Shown here: positions 16,601 through 24,266 of the stretch, piece after piece
How positions within the stretch are numbered: the first letter of the stretch is position 1
Layout of the letters: every line of letters starts with the position of its first letter
Assembly (NCBI GenBank): GCA_017441205.1
Contig: JAFRYG010000174.1
Coordinates: 1-49,536, forward strand
Direction: 5' to 3'
DNA from: Pseudomonadota bacterium
GTDB taxonomy: Bacteria > Myxococcota_A > Bradymonadia > UBA4248
Length of the DNA: 49,536 nucleotides
The notes under the pieces: generated by a model
What the model saw: only the letters and a program-made list of their open reading frames with translations
Told to the model about the DNA's origin: nothing
The model's database searches: none
Made by a program: the position numbers and the translations under genes

Positions 16601-17513
16601 TCGGGGACTTCCACTGTTTTTCGAGTGCCGAAACGAGTCCCGACACATCGCCTTTTCGGCGGTGAATATCGATAATCCTTGCGCTGAGTTCGCGCTGCAT
16701 CCAGTGGGATGACGGCAGCCGCTGCGAGAGGTTTTCGTAGCGCGAAAGCGCCTCATCGTCGTTGCCTTCCTGTTCATAGAGGGTTGCGACGTCGAGTTCT
16801 ATCTGTTCCTTATCGGCGGCCGAAGTCGAAGAAAGTTTTTTGCCTTCCTCGAGGACTTCGCGGGCATCGGCATAGAGCCGGTTCTGGGCATAAATCTGCG
16901 ACAGTTCACGGCGCACGAACAGGGAATTGGGTTCGAGTTTAATCAGTTCGGCAAAATAGGTTTTGGCGCGATCGATATCGCGCCGATAGATGGCGATTTC
17001 GGCCAGTGCGCGCCAGATTTCCTGTTTTTGCTCTTTATTTGGATTGAGTTTGGAAGCGGCCTCGTAAGCCTGGACGGCGGGTTCAAAATTTCGATTTTCG
17101 GCTTCAGCCGCAGCGATGGACATATAGGCCAGGGGCGTCTGTTTGATTTCGATGGCCTTTTTGTAGGCGGCGATAGCTTCATTCGTACGGCCGCCGTACT
17201 GATACATGTGGCCCAGAATCATGATGAGGTTGAAATTATTGGGCTTATTGCTGACTTTCTTTTCGTAGTCAGCGAGCAATTTTTGGTACTGCGCGCCTTT
17301 GCCGACCGTCGCCATGAGCTGGTTAAAGGCGTAGGATTTTTCGGGAGACTGATCGACGAGCTGCTGATAGCGCTCAATTTTTCGTGCCTCGATAGCATCA
17401 TCGTCTGCGGCCCAGTTATCCTGGGCCTGAGCGAGAGCAGGCATCAGCGAAAAGGAGGCTGCCAGGGCTATTGTGCAGCAGCAAACGATACGTCGAATGG
17501 AATACAGATTCAT
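13674..17513 (-). CDS. Large periplasmic TPR and HEAT-repeat protein
   Basis: This is a 1279-residue protein. A signal peptide (MNLYSIRRIVCCCTIALAASFSLMPALAQA) precedes about twenty tetratricopeptide repeats spanning roughly residues 45-760, visible as repeated W.....G....A...Y..A...P patterns (NEAIAAYKKAIEIKQTP, YEEAANNYETAFQID). The C-terminal 450 residues switch to HEAT/PBS-lyase-like repeats (ALREHAVWALGLIQSQSAVDALREAL; NATRLDAVDAIALIGTPESRSALREL). Both fold types build protein-binding superhelices, so this is probably a periplasmic scaffold. I see no catalytic domain. The start follows CGGAG. The kinase gene follows directly; an outer-membrane barrel gene lies upstream beyond 325 bases of repeats. 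Confidence 0.88.
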   Translation of the reverse strand: MNLYSIRRIVCCCTIALAASFSLMPALAQAQDNWAADDDAIEARKIERYQQLVDQSPEKSYAFNQLMATVGKGAQYQKLLADYEKKVSNKPNNFNLIMILGHMYQYGGRTNEAIAAYKKAIEIKQTPLAYMSIAAAEAENRNFEPAVQAYEAASKLNPNKEQKQEIWRALAEIAIYRRDIDRAKTYFAELIKLEPNSLFVRRELSQIYAQNRLYADAREVLEEGKKLSSTSAADKEQIELDVATLYEQEGNDDEALSRYENLSQRLPSSHWMQRELSARIIDIHRRKGDVSGLVSALEKQWKSPTYQQHLELADLYDETSQPEQALSHIKKAISMSPRLPEAHEKLVRYYRSHGQMQAMFDAQKAMIKAVPDNPDYRFELYEAYIQQHQTANAIAVLDETQKAFASKFDVQRRVAEYYQINGRSQKALAIYESWVKSHPSDLQALEALGDHYDTAGERQKAAQTWKKIESLPMDNATKLETLARIYDEHGYSDEAEAMYARSLAANSRDCYAHSQYADVLTRNGKQTQAIEAWQKLSQTCQNDAMRTTASRQLAALYKARGMQQSAIQQYRGQCESSPNDLNAMLMFSKIAQALDMPAEAIPTLEAYVQRNPDQTEALASLHTLYVAAGDLNSARGTLEKMSQVSEVERREALIAMSEIDLRIGDLEAAQNHLSEALKLNASDADTHEKLGDVLLKRRLYEEAANNYETAFQIDNRNFHVAFKAATCLSILGKTKEADDIYVRIVTDSTDETLAHKAAQRAIDDHTWLGTLDELSKSFLPLLRSPQRKSLYLEILLSLADAQAQPHTLVLLTRDAQHALPAKHALRELSEKYASVIVESLLSDDPSISGKALMLSEWLTSANVVNVLGQKIEKAPTSETGRLMQLQAVRAIAHAQLPAAVPVLKSCMDSHYPRALREHAVWALGLIQSQSAVDALREALDINFDSFRAIGIIGLARQNAQMDDVYRLFKADPSPLVKDTAAWALAMRHYGNANDELKAYYASNLSKPHQLWALAQVDESAAATKIPAALWCSDNRPMAAMLVHSVPSNAGLTALTQPEAQGRFIHGATTHYQSNFDIDMLLRHFSELALKSDESSAAWLGAHQAEFVAQVQKLAADAGFPEPCRIQMLRDFLQPESLSGLDASEPAQKTVIAQAVNAILPQLQTWARQKGEQGDGILSGLSLRAMALTGSPESLSMAKSLAQSGDNATRLDAVDAIALIGTPESRSALRELAGSDAYLVRATAVRHLDPKNAEDMAVLQKAQNDEFAIVAETARQLLNR

Positions 17514-17640
17514 GGCTCCGGTTATCGCCCAAGGCCCTTGTTTGAGGAAAAGGCACCTGTCGATAGGGCCAGCGGCCGATGCCTTTGAGCTACCCGCAGC
17601 GATATGAGTTGAGCGCGGGGCGTTGCGGGGTGGTCAAGAT

Positions 17641-17748
17641 GAGCACCGTTCTTGAACGGTGCAAATCGCAGAGCCCAGTGAGCAACGGTCAGACACGAGC
17701 AGGAGCGCCGGCATGCGCGAAGCGAAGTGGATGACCCATTGCGAACTG
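17641..17748 (+). repeat. Dispersed repeat R1, copy 3 (diverged)
   Basis: The hairpin GCACCGTT / AACGGTGC (17643-17662) leads into a sequence matching 272-390 from AAATCGCAGAGCCCAGTGAG to CCCATTGCGAACTG, with scattered changes and one short deletion. The stretch 17514-17838 holds this copy and a family A palindrome, no gene. Confidence 0.85.
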
Positions 17749-17766
17749 CCCCGCACAGGGGGGAGA

Positions 17767-17806
17767 TGCGTATGTTAAAATGTTCGTCGAACATTTTAAC
17801 ATAGCA
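17767..17806 (-). repeat. Family A nested palindrome with long AT-rich inner stem
   Basis: Inner arms TATGTTAAAATGTTC / GAACATTTTAACATA (15 bp, perfect) enclose loop GTC. The outer arms TGC/GCA are separated from it by one unpaired G on the left, the minus-strand equivalent of the bulged C. The composition differs sharply from the GC-rich copies, yet the fixed bases are kept. Confidence 0.85.
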
Positions 17807-17838
17807 GCGCGGGGGGAGACGGCCCCCCGTCAAAAGCA

Positions 17839-18696
17839 CTAAAATTCAACACCCAGGCCGAGCTGACCGTAGAAATAGCCTTTAAATCCGCCTTCGGCGC
17901 GAATGGTCATGACATCAAACAGAGTGAACTTAAAGCCGAGCGTGACCATGACGAACCCGAACCCCGGCGGCATCTGAGTCAGAGGCACACTGCCGGCCTC
18001 ATGCGGACAAGTGCTGATATCGTCTGCGGTTTCTGCACAGCTGGCACGAATGGCATAGCCTTTGGCATCATCGAGGACCAGGCCGCCCCAGATACCACCG
18101 CCATAGTAGAAAGCGATCTCATCGATGATGGAGATGACGTGATAGGCAGCAACTTCGAGCGATATGATGCTGTAATTATTGACGATATAATCGGCCAGAT
18201 GAGGTCTGTCCGCATAGGATTTATCGAGCCAGTAAGCACTTCCCGTCCGGGCGTTCAGCCAGGAAAGGGAGAAGCGCATTTCGCACGGTGCCTGAAAGCG
18301 CAGCGTGTAGTCCAGTGAGAATCCCATATTGATGGCCCCACCTTCCCAGACATTGCCATGTTTTTTAAACCAATGGTCAATGATGGAACCCGGTACGCCC
18401 ACGAACGACATTGCGAGCTGCAATCCGTGACCTTTAACAATTTCGTTCCCGGATGAAGCAACGGGTTCTTCAGAGCTGGATGAATTATTGCCTGAATCGT
18501 AACTCCAGTCATCGTCATCTGCAGCCTGAGCAGCGGAATCCTCTTCCTCAATATCGATGTCTCCATCCTCAGCTTCCGCCTCATCATCCAGCGAAATTCT
18601 GGATGCATCCTGGGCAGCGGCATCATTTGGAACAGCCACAAAAGCTGCGAACAGCAGCGTTACAAAAACAAGGATCAATGAGCCAAATCGTGACAT
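17839..18696 (-). CDS. Outer-membrane beta-barrel protein with acidic linker
   Basis: This is a 285-residue protein. The start at 18696 follows GAGGTAG; an upstream in-frame start lacks a site. A signal peptide (MSRFGSLILVFVTLLFAAFVAVPNDAAAQ) is followed by about 60 residues dominated by Asp, Glu and Ser. From ~95 to the end are alternating amphipathic strands (INMGFSLDYTLRF, MRFSLSWLNARTG) finishing in YGQLGLGVEF, a C-terminal aromatic recognised by the BAM machinery. Size and pattern suggest an 8- to 10-strand barrel. Function unknown. A second barrel of comparable style is encoded at 44651-45310. Confidence 0.75.
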   Translation of the reverse strand: MSRFGSLILVFVTLLFAAFVAVPNDAAAQDASRISLDDEAEAEDGDIDIEEEDSAAQAADDDDWSYDSGNNSSSSEEPVASSGNEIVKGHGLQLAMSFVGVPGSIIDHWFKKHGNVWEGGAINMGFSLDYTLRFQAPCEMRFSLSWLNARTGSAYWLDKSYADRPHLADYIVNNYSIISLEVAAYHVISIIDEIAFYYGGGIWGGLVLDDAKGYAIRASCAETADDISTCPHEAGSVPLTQMPPGFGFVMVTLGFKFTLFDVMTIRAEGGFKGYFYGQLGLGVEF

Positions 18697-18806
18697 AACT
18701 ACCTCAACAATGGACGATCTAACGCCATAATAAGGATACAAACGGATCCAGTATAAGCGAAATGTGATTTTGCGGCAAGGATATTAGTTGGGGGGTGTAG
18801 CCGGGT

Positions 18807-18876
18807 AATGCATAATGCTGAATGAGGAATGCTCAATGCTGAATGCTGAATGCATAATACTGAATGAGGAATGCTA
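18807..18876. repeat. Ten AATGCTG-type heptamers
   Basis: Ten consecutive heptamers of the form AATRNNN occur, with the order AATGCAT, AATGCTG or AATACTG, AATGAGG, then AATGCTC or AATGCTA appearing twice, showing a higher-order duplication. The rest of the 18697-19126 gap holds short palindromes and no gene. Confidence 0.9.
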
Positions 18877-19061
18877 ATGCTTTTGCAATAAGCCCTGATA
18901 TAAGATATGGAAATTCATAAATGATCGGGGGATGATGATAATCTGGTGCAGACGGGACTGCCAACTAATCCCGGCATTTGCCGGGACAGCGTATGATATC
19001 AGCATATTCGGTTTCCATCGAAATCCTCTCGCCGCAGGCAGGAATTTGTGGTATGCTGCTG

Positions 19062-19089
19062 TGCCAATTTGGCACCCTGCATGGGTGCC
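19062..19089. promoter_or_regulatory. Overlapping palindromes upstream of the small-gene pair
   Basis: TGCCAATTTGGCA (19062-19074) overlaps a hairpin GGCACCC/GGGTGCC with loop TGCAT (19071-19089). An extended -10 like sequence TGCTAAAAT follows just downstream, before the gene at 19127. The layout suits an operator or leader hairpin; this is inference. Confidence 0.4.
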
Positions 19090-19126
19090 GAACTGCTAAA
19101 ATACAGCAATATTAAGGAATTTAACC

Positions 19127-19348
19127 ATGTCCATGTACGATCAAAAGAAATTCGACAAACGCCTCATCGAACGCCACCTCGCCGGTGGTGCCATCGAAAG
19201 TGCCCGCATAACCGAAGCCGATCTCAAAGCACATCTGGATGCCCTTCCCGATGTTTCGGACAAATGCGAGCCCGTGACCATAGACCAGCCTATCCGCGAG
19301 AAACCCGAACAACCCGAAGAACCCGCTGCCGAAGAGAGTGCAGAATAA
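19127..19348 (+). CDS. Small conserved acidic protein upstream of DUF1844
   Basis: This is a 73-residue protein. The start follows AAGGAAT by about 6 bases. The N-terminus YDQKKFDKRLIERHLAGGAI is basic, the middle has LKAHLDALPDVSDKCEPV, and the tail is a run of Glu/Pro. I recall similar small proteins next to DUF1844 genes in deltaproteobacteria-like genomes, but no function is known. The next gene starts 16 bases after its stop, so they are almost certainly one operon. Confidence 0.75.
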   Translation: MSMYDQKKFDKRLIERHLAGGAIESARITEADLKAHLDALPDVSDKCEPVTIDQPIREKPEQPEEPAAEESAE

Positions 19349-19364
19349 CCCCCGGGAGGATCCG

Positions 19365-19631
19365 ATGTCCGATAAATCAAGCTCAGAAGGTATGCCATTT
19401 TCTGCCTTTGTTCTTTCGCTGTCGACGACTGCCCTTGCCGCGCTCGGTCAGTGCGATGATCCCGCCTTTATGGAGATCCCCCGCGAGCCGGAAATCGTGC
19501 GCAACAACATCGATATTCTGCTGATGCTTCGCGAGAAAACGAAAGGCAATCTGACCGCAGACGAAGAACAGCTGATTTCGTCGGTCATTTATGATCTTCA
19601 GATGCGTTATCTTCAGGAAACGCAGCATTAA
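19365..19631 (+). CDS. DUF1844 family protein
   Basis: This is an 88-residue protein. The start at 19365 follows GGGAGGA by 5 bases. It matches DUF1844: MPFSAFVLSLSTTALAALGQ at residues 10-29, then IDILLMLREKTKGNLTADEEQLISSVIYDLQMRYLQ. The family is widespread in Myxococcota, acidobacteria and planctomycetes, without known function. It is presumably a small cytoplasmic helical protein, co-transcribed with the preceding small gene. Confidence 0.88.
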   Translation: MSDKSSSEGMPFSAFVLSLSTTALAALGQCDDPAFMEIPREPEIVRNNIDILLMLREKTKGNLTADEEQLISSVIYDLQMRYLQETQH

Positions 19632-19841
19632 TCCGGTATAAAGCGATTAGCTTTGTTATTCGGGTGCGGATATTTTGTTCGCCGAAAATGCAATTCCGGG
19701 CCTGGAGTTTCGAGCAGTAAATGTATTCTCAAAGCTCAAGATCATGGCAAAGAAAGACATCCTCTTTGAAACATTGCATATCCACTGTGGTTAAACGCAG
19801 CCAAACGCTTCTATCAACCGCTTTCCCTATTGATAAGAAAT

Positions 19842-20696
19842 ATGACACAAATTTATTGCGGCTGCTCAGATCTGCCGCACGATCGCCGTACATTTTACAA
19901 GACAGCGACAGCCATTGAACACCGCGTTGGTCTGTTTGCGCCGCCGAAGGCCCGCGTTCTTAAATCGTGGGCAAAAGAAGCCTCCAATGCATCGTCACCG
20001 ATGCGTACAATTTGGGTAGCCTGGCAAGCCTTTACGCACCGTCCCGGTGATATCCGCAAGGGTTACGGCCTCAAGCTGCAGCCCGGCGAGCAGGCATCGA
20101 ACCTCGGTCATTTTCAAAAGACGCCGGAAAATATGCGCGTCTGGTCCCGCATCAAGGAACAGGCCGTCAACGTCGGAGCGAGCCGGATATTGCTCGAAAC
20201 ATCGGCAAACTTTACGCCATCCGAAGCCAACAAGCGCGCTCTGACGGCATTTGCCCGCGAATGGGCGGAGCTTCCCGAAAACATGAAACTCATCTGGCAT
20301 CCTGCCGGTTTCTGGGAACGCGAGGAATCTTCAGCACTTGCAGCAAGTCTCGGAATTATTCCCGCCATCGATCCACTCGTTGACGAACGCGAAGCCCTGC
20401 CGGACTGCCCCGAAATCTACTTCCAGATGCTCGGACGCCACGGCCTGATGGACAACTACTCCGATGATGATCTGGCCTGTATTCTCGATGCATCAGCCCA
20501 GTACGACGATGTCAGCATCATCTTCAGAACTTGCGATTCACTCGGAGACGCCAAACGCCTGCTGAAGCTGTCCGAAACATACGAACCGGATGAGCATTTC
20601 GAATTCGATGATGACGAAGATTTCGACGACGAAGATTTCGACGACGATGAAGATTATGAAGACGACGAAGACTTCGACGACGATGAGGACAACTGA
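19842..20696 (+). CDS. DUF72 family (YecE-like) protein with acidic tail
   Basis: This is a 284-residue protein. I chose ATG 19842 (MTQIYCGCSDLP), which matches the usual DUF72 start IxIGTSGW, over an in-frame TTG at 19830. DUF72 proteins adopt a TIM-barrel-like fold of unknown activity. Visible segments are FKTPENMRVWSRIKEQA, GASRILLETSANFTPSEANKRALTAFAREW, LIWHPAGFWEREE and YFQMLGRHGLMDNYSDDDL, followed by a Rossmann-like IIFRTCDSLGDAKRL. The last 45 residues are nearly pure Asp/Glu, unusual for the family. A family A element followed by a T-run (20754-20795) probably terminates transcription. Confidence 0.8.
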   Translation: MTQIYCGCSDLPHDRRTFYKTATAIEHRVGLFAPPKARVLKSWAKEASNASSPMRTIWVAWQAFTHRPGDIRKGYGLKLQPGEQASNLGHFQKTPENMRVWSRIKEQAVNVGASRILLETSANFTPSEANKRALTAFAREWAELPENMKLIWHPAGFWEREESSALAASLGIIPAIDPLVDEREALPDCPEIYFQMLGRHGLMDNYSDDDLACILDASAQYDDVSIIFRTCDSLGDAKRLLKLSETYEPDEHFEFDDDEDFDDEDFDDDEDYEDDEDFDDDEDN

Positions 20697-20713
20697 CCAT
20701 TTGTGATTTTTTC

Positions 20714-20749
20714 GGCATGCTATCGGACCTGAAGTCCGATACGCATGCC
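20714..20749 (+). repeat. Family A nested palindrome
   Basis: Outer arms GGCATGC/GCATGCC, inner arms TATCGGAC/GTCCGATA, loop CTGAA and a bulged C at 20742. Apart from TAT, ATA and the bulge, its stem sequences differ from those of the other copies. Confidence 0.9.
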
Positions 20750-20753
20750 ATTG

Positions 20754-20795
20754 GCCGATGCTATTTTGCCAGGCAAAATACGCATCGGCTTTTTT
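20754..20795 (+). repeat. Family A nested palindrome doubling as a terminator
   Basis: Outer arms GCCGATGC/GCATCGGC, inner arms TATTTTGCC/GGCAAAATA, bulged C at 20781. It begins five bases after the previous copy and is followed by TTTTTTAT, so the folded RNA would work as a terminator for the DUF72 gene. Confidence 0.88.
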
Positions 20796-21292
20796 ATATT
20801 CTCAGGCAAGCCCCCACACCGCATTTATTTATACATACTGCAGCATCCGTGGGGCGGGCATCGAGCACAGACGCCGGGAAGCAAAGAACCGGGCGGGCAA
20901 AGGGCATGAGGAGGCAAAAGACACAGAAATCCCAATTTCATTCATTGGGCCCCCTCCCGACCCGCCGCCACCACCAGGTTCCTAGCCTGGGCACACTCCG
21001 GCCCTGCCGCCGTGCAATCATTTTTTTGCATGCAGCAACGCCCCGCAGCGTGACCTTGCGTGGTGCCAAACAAACCAGAGCATCTTCGACCTCGTCAGGC
21101 ATTGAAAACGCATCAGGCAGCCTGTTATCCGCAGGGCAAATGCCCTGCCGAGCTCCGTTTCAGAACCCATAAAATATATTGTGTATTTTTCCGAAAAAGT
21201 GACATCAAATTACGAATGCGATCTGCTCCCCCGGGAAGGAAATACGGCTAGCTCACAGCTCATGGCTTGTATTTTTAAGAGGATAGTATTCT
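20796..21292. other. GC-rich spacer with hairpins, no assigned gene
   Basis: This stretch has no frame with credible coding signs; one plus-strand frame gives a Pro run from a CCGCC-rich segment only. It contains hairpins CCCAAT/ATTGGG (loop TTCATTC, near 20932) and CCAGG/CCTGG (loop TTCCTAG, near 20976), then GGGCAAATGCCC near 21136. A structured RNA is possible, but I could not match it to RNase P, SRP, tmRNA or 6S. Confidence 0.35.
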
Positions 21293-21321
21293 TTGCATTA
21301 TTCATCAATATCCTGCATAAT
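21293..21321 (+). promoter_or_regulatory. Sigma70 promoter for the Cys-rich lipoprotein
   Basis: TTGCAT (21293-21298) and CATAAT (21316-21321) are separated by 17 bases, giving a leader of roughly 50 bases before the start codon at 21380. Confidence 0.65.
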
Positions 21322-21379
21322 GCACCCATCAACCATCGGGGGAATGACAATTGAATAACAATATTGAGAGGAGAGAACG

Positions 21380-24208
21380 ATGAAATCTTGGTTTAGTCTT
21401 AGTTTGTGTGTGTTAATGCTGATTATGTCAGGATGTTCAAATGATTCGAAAAAAGATAACGGGTCTGAAGGCGAAGGACAGTGTACCGAAAGTACATGCA
21501 AAGATTCGAATATTCTGAATTACTGCGAGGATGGTGAGATTACCGAGAAGGAATGTCCATTCGGGTGCATCGACGATGCATGCGTCTCCGACAAATGCAC
21601 CGACAGTTCATGCAAAGACAGTTCGACATTGCTTGCCTGCGAAAATGGGAAACTGAAGACCGTTCATTGCCCGAATGGCTGTGAAAAGAACGCCTGCAAG
21701 GAAAAAAGCGGCACCGAGGAACCAAAACACGATGAAAAGTGTACGGACGGTGAGAAATCATGTGCGCGTGATCGCATCACTCAGTGTGTCAACGGCGAAT
21801 GGGAAGTTTCCTGGGTCAGTTGTCCGGGCCAATGTGAGAAGGGCGAATGCACGGGTGATCCCTGTACTGAGGGCGACAAAAAATGCGACGAAAACAATCA
21901 GATGATCTGCAAGGATGGCGTCTGGCATCTGACAGAGTGTCCGAACGGATGCGAAAGCGGCGAATGCCGGGACGGTGATGCATCGTGCACGGATGGCGAC
22001 AAGAAATGCGAAGATAACGACGCAATAATCTGTGAGGACGGCGACTGGAAAACGACGCCATGCGAATACGGATGTGTGGAAGGCGAGTGCGTCAGTCCGT
22101 GTGAGGACGGCGATGTCAAGTGCAATCAGGATGAACTGCTTACCTGCAAGGATGGCATCTGGGATGCGACGACCTGCCCGAACGGATGCAAAGAGAACAA
22201 ATGCAGGACGTGTGAGGAAGGCAGGAAAATATGCCAGGACAACAGCGCGCTCGTCTGTATCGAAGACAAGTGGCAGAGCACGCCATGCAAGAATTTCTGC
22301 AAGGACGGCGAATGCCGCAACTGCGTTGAGGGCGCGACCGGATGCGTCGGCAAATACTATCTGAGCTGCATCGACAATGCATGGGTCGCGACGGCATGTG
22401 CCGCGAAATGCACCGAAGAGGGCTGCAGCGACGGCAACGGCGAAGGAATCGATACATGCCATACCGGCATGCGCGCATGCATAGGTGAGGAACTGGTTAC
22501 CTGCAACGACAACCAATGGACGTCGCAATACTGCTCGGGCGGATGCGAGAACGGCCGATGCAGGGCATGTACAAATGACGAACACCGATGCGCTCCGGAT
22601 GGAGAGAACAATACAAGTACATCCATGGAGGTCTGCCAAAACGGGCAATGGCGTTATGAAAAGAGCTGTCCCGGCGGCTGTGAGAATGACGTGTGCAAGG
22701 AGTGCGTAGAGGGCAAAAAAGAATGCTATGGGGGCAATGTCAGGGAATGCAAAAACAGCACATGGGAAACGACGACGTGCGAATTCAACTGCATAGGTGC
22801 TGCGTGCCGCACCTGCGCCGAAGGCAAGGTGGAATGCGTCGGCAATGAATTACAAACCTGTAAAGACAATGTATTAAGCAGCGAGACGTGTGAATTCGGA
22901 TGTGAAAACAACAGATGCCGAAAATGTGTTGAAAATGAAAAGCAATGCAGCAGCGACAATAAATATGTACAAATCTGCAAAAACAATAATTTGTCATACA
23001 GTGAAAACTGTCCGCAGGGATGCTTCAATGGAGCCTGTATTACATGCAAGCTGGACGAAACCCGGTGCAACGGTCAATACCTGGAAACATGTACCGGCAA
23101 AGACTGGAAAAGTAATAAATGTCCAAATGGCTGCGAAAACGGAGCATGCCGGAACTGTTCAGAAAATGCGATGCAGTGCAGCGGAAACAAGATCCAGAAG
23201 TGCATCGGCAATACCTGGACAGACCATTACAATTGTGCAGACGAAGACAAAGTTTGCTTTAACAATCAATGCCGCAAATGCGCCGATGGAGCGAGACGCT
23301 GCAAAGGTGAAAATTACGAGGAATGCGTGAATGAAGAGTGGGTTGAAAAAAGCTGCAATTATTCTTGGGAGGTTTGTGTCGATAAAGGCGGTTCAATCGC
23401 CTGCAGTTCTCCTTGCGATGAACCGGGAGAGACCCGAATTAACTGTTATTCTTATTTTTCATCAACAGAAACTTGTAAAGATACATCCCCAAACTACACA
23501 TATTCCGATTCGGAATTTGAACATTGTTTCGGCAGCTGCACCGAGGGCGTCGGCTGCGACGATGGCGACAAACATCCGTGCACCAATGGTCAAAAAGCAT
23601 GCGGACTGGATGGCTGGGCATACGAATGCAAGAATGGCAGCTGGAGCAGCCACTCATGTCCTGAAGGATGCAATAAAGAGACTGGCGAATGCATCAATAC
23701 AGACTGCACCCCGGGAGATTTAAAATGCGGCGAAGGCAATAAAGTATTAAAATGCAACAACTCCAATAAATGGACTACTCAAACCTATTGCTCATCGCAA
23801 GAATCATGTCAGGATGCTCAATGCGTTTGTATAACTGGCAAAACTAAATGTGTCGGTGATCAGGTTCATACCTGTCACGATGGTTCATGGAGCAAGACCG
23901 CGACATGCCCCGAAGCCTGTAATGACGGCGAATGCGTAGACTATGTATGCGAATCGGGAGAAAAACACTGCGAAGGCAATACGCAAGTCGTCTGTGTCGG
24001 CGGTTCTTATGAGTATAAGTCATGCCCCTACGGATGCGAAGATGGTGTATGCAACCCCAAGAAAGAATGCGAAGACACTGATCCTCCGACCTGTTCCGGC
24101 AATACGCTCGTTTATTGTTCCGGCGGAATAAAACAGACAAAGGACTGCCGTCAGAATAAACAAATCTGCAAGGAAGGTGAGTGTGTCAGTGACGGGACTG
24201 CCAACTGA
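21380..24208 (+). CDS. Giant lipoprotein of 22 six-cysteine repeats
   Basis: This is a 942-residue protein. The start follows GAGGAGAG. The signal peptide ends at lipobox LIMSGC (Cys19). The rest is a chain of about 22 repeats of 36-45 residues with the plan C-x(5-7)-C-x(6-10)-C-x(2)-G-x-W-x(4-5)-C-P-x-G-C-x(3)-G-x-C. The spacing suggests three disulfides per unit and a long, rigid surface-exposed rod. Units 8 and 15-19 are longer or irregular. Codon choice in the repeats is varied, so duplication is not recent. I know no named family. It resembles, more loosely, the minus-strand protein at 45675-46670. It is monocistronic with its own promoter. Confidence 0.85.
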   Translation: MKSWFSLSLCVLMLIMSGCSNDSKKDNGSEGEGQCTESTCKDSNILNYCEDGEITEKECPFGCIDDACVSDKCTDSSCKDSSTLLACENGKLKTVHCPNGCEKNACKEKSGTEEPKHDEKCTDGEKSCARDRITQCVNGEWEVSWVSCPGQCEKGECTGDPCTEGDKKCDENNQMICKDGVWHLTECPNGCESGECRDGDASCTDGDKKCEDNDAIICEDGDWKTTPCEYGCVEGECVSPCEDGDVKCNQDELLTCKDGIWDATTCPNGCKENKCRTCEEGRKICQDNSALVCIEDKWQSTPCKNFCKDGECRNCVEGATGCVGKYYLSCIDNAWVATACAAKCTEEGCSDGNGEGIDTCHTGMRACIGEELVTCNDNQWTSQYCSGGCENGRCRACTNDEHRCAPDGENNTSTSMEVCQNGQWRYEKSCPGGCENDVCKECVEGKKECYGGNVRECKNSTWETTTCEFNCIGAACRTCAEGKVECVGNELQTCKDNVLSSETCEFGCENNRCRKCVENEKQCSSDNKYVQICKNNNLSYSENCPQGCFNGACITCKLDETRCNGQYLETCTGKDWKSNKCPNGCENGACRNCSENAMQCSGNKIQKCIGNTWTDHYNCADEDKVCFNNQCRKCADGARRCKGENYEECVNEEWVEKSCNYSWEVCVDKGGSIACSSPCDEPGETRINCYSYFSSTETCKDTSPNYTYSDSEFEHCFGSCTEGVGCDDGDKHPCTNGQKACGLDGWAYECKNGSWSSHSCPEGCNKETGECINTDCTPGDLKCGEGNKVLKCNNSNKWTTQTYCSSQESCQDAQCVCITGKTKCVGDQVHTCHDGSWSKTATCPEACNDGECVDYVCESGEKHCEGNTQVVCVGGSYEYKSCPYGCEDGVCNPKKECEDTDPPTCSGNTLVYCSGGIKQTKDCRQNKQICKEGECVSDGTAN

Positions 24209-24217
24209 TTCAATGCA

Positions 24218-24249
24218 GCCCCGGCGAGTGCCAATCGCACACGCCGGGT
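24218..24249 (+). terminator. Probable terminator hairpin
   Basis: CCCGGCG/CGCCGGG arms (24218-24224, 24240-24246) followed by a short TTT run, 10 bases after the lipoprotein stop. The T-tract is weak. The convergent gene ends at 24267. Confidence 0.6.
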
Positions 24250-24266
24250 TTAAACCGGATAATCAA

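Noticed and set aside
20880..21020. SRP RNA, RNase P RNA or tmRNA
   Set aside because: None of the conserved core sequences of these RNAs could be found on either strand.
20717..21172. Pro-rich frames in the 20.7-21.2 kb spacer
   Set aside because: They begin in family A palindromes and lack ribosome sites; the Pro run reflects CCGCC-rich DNA.
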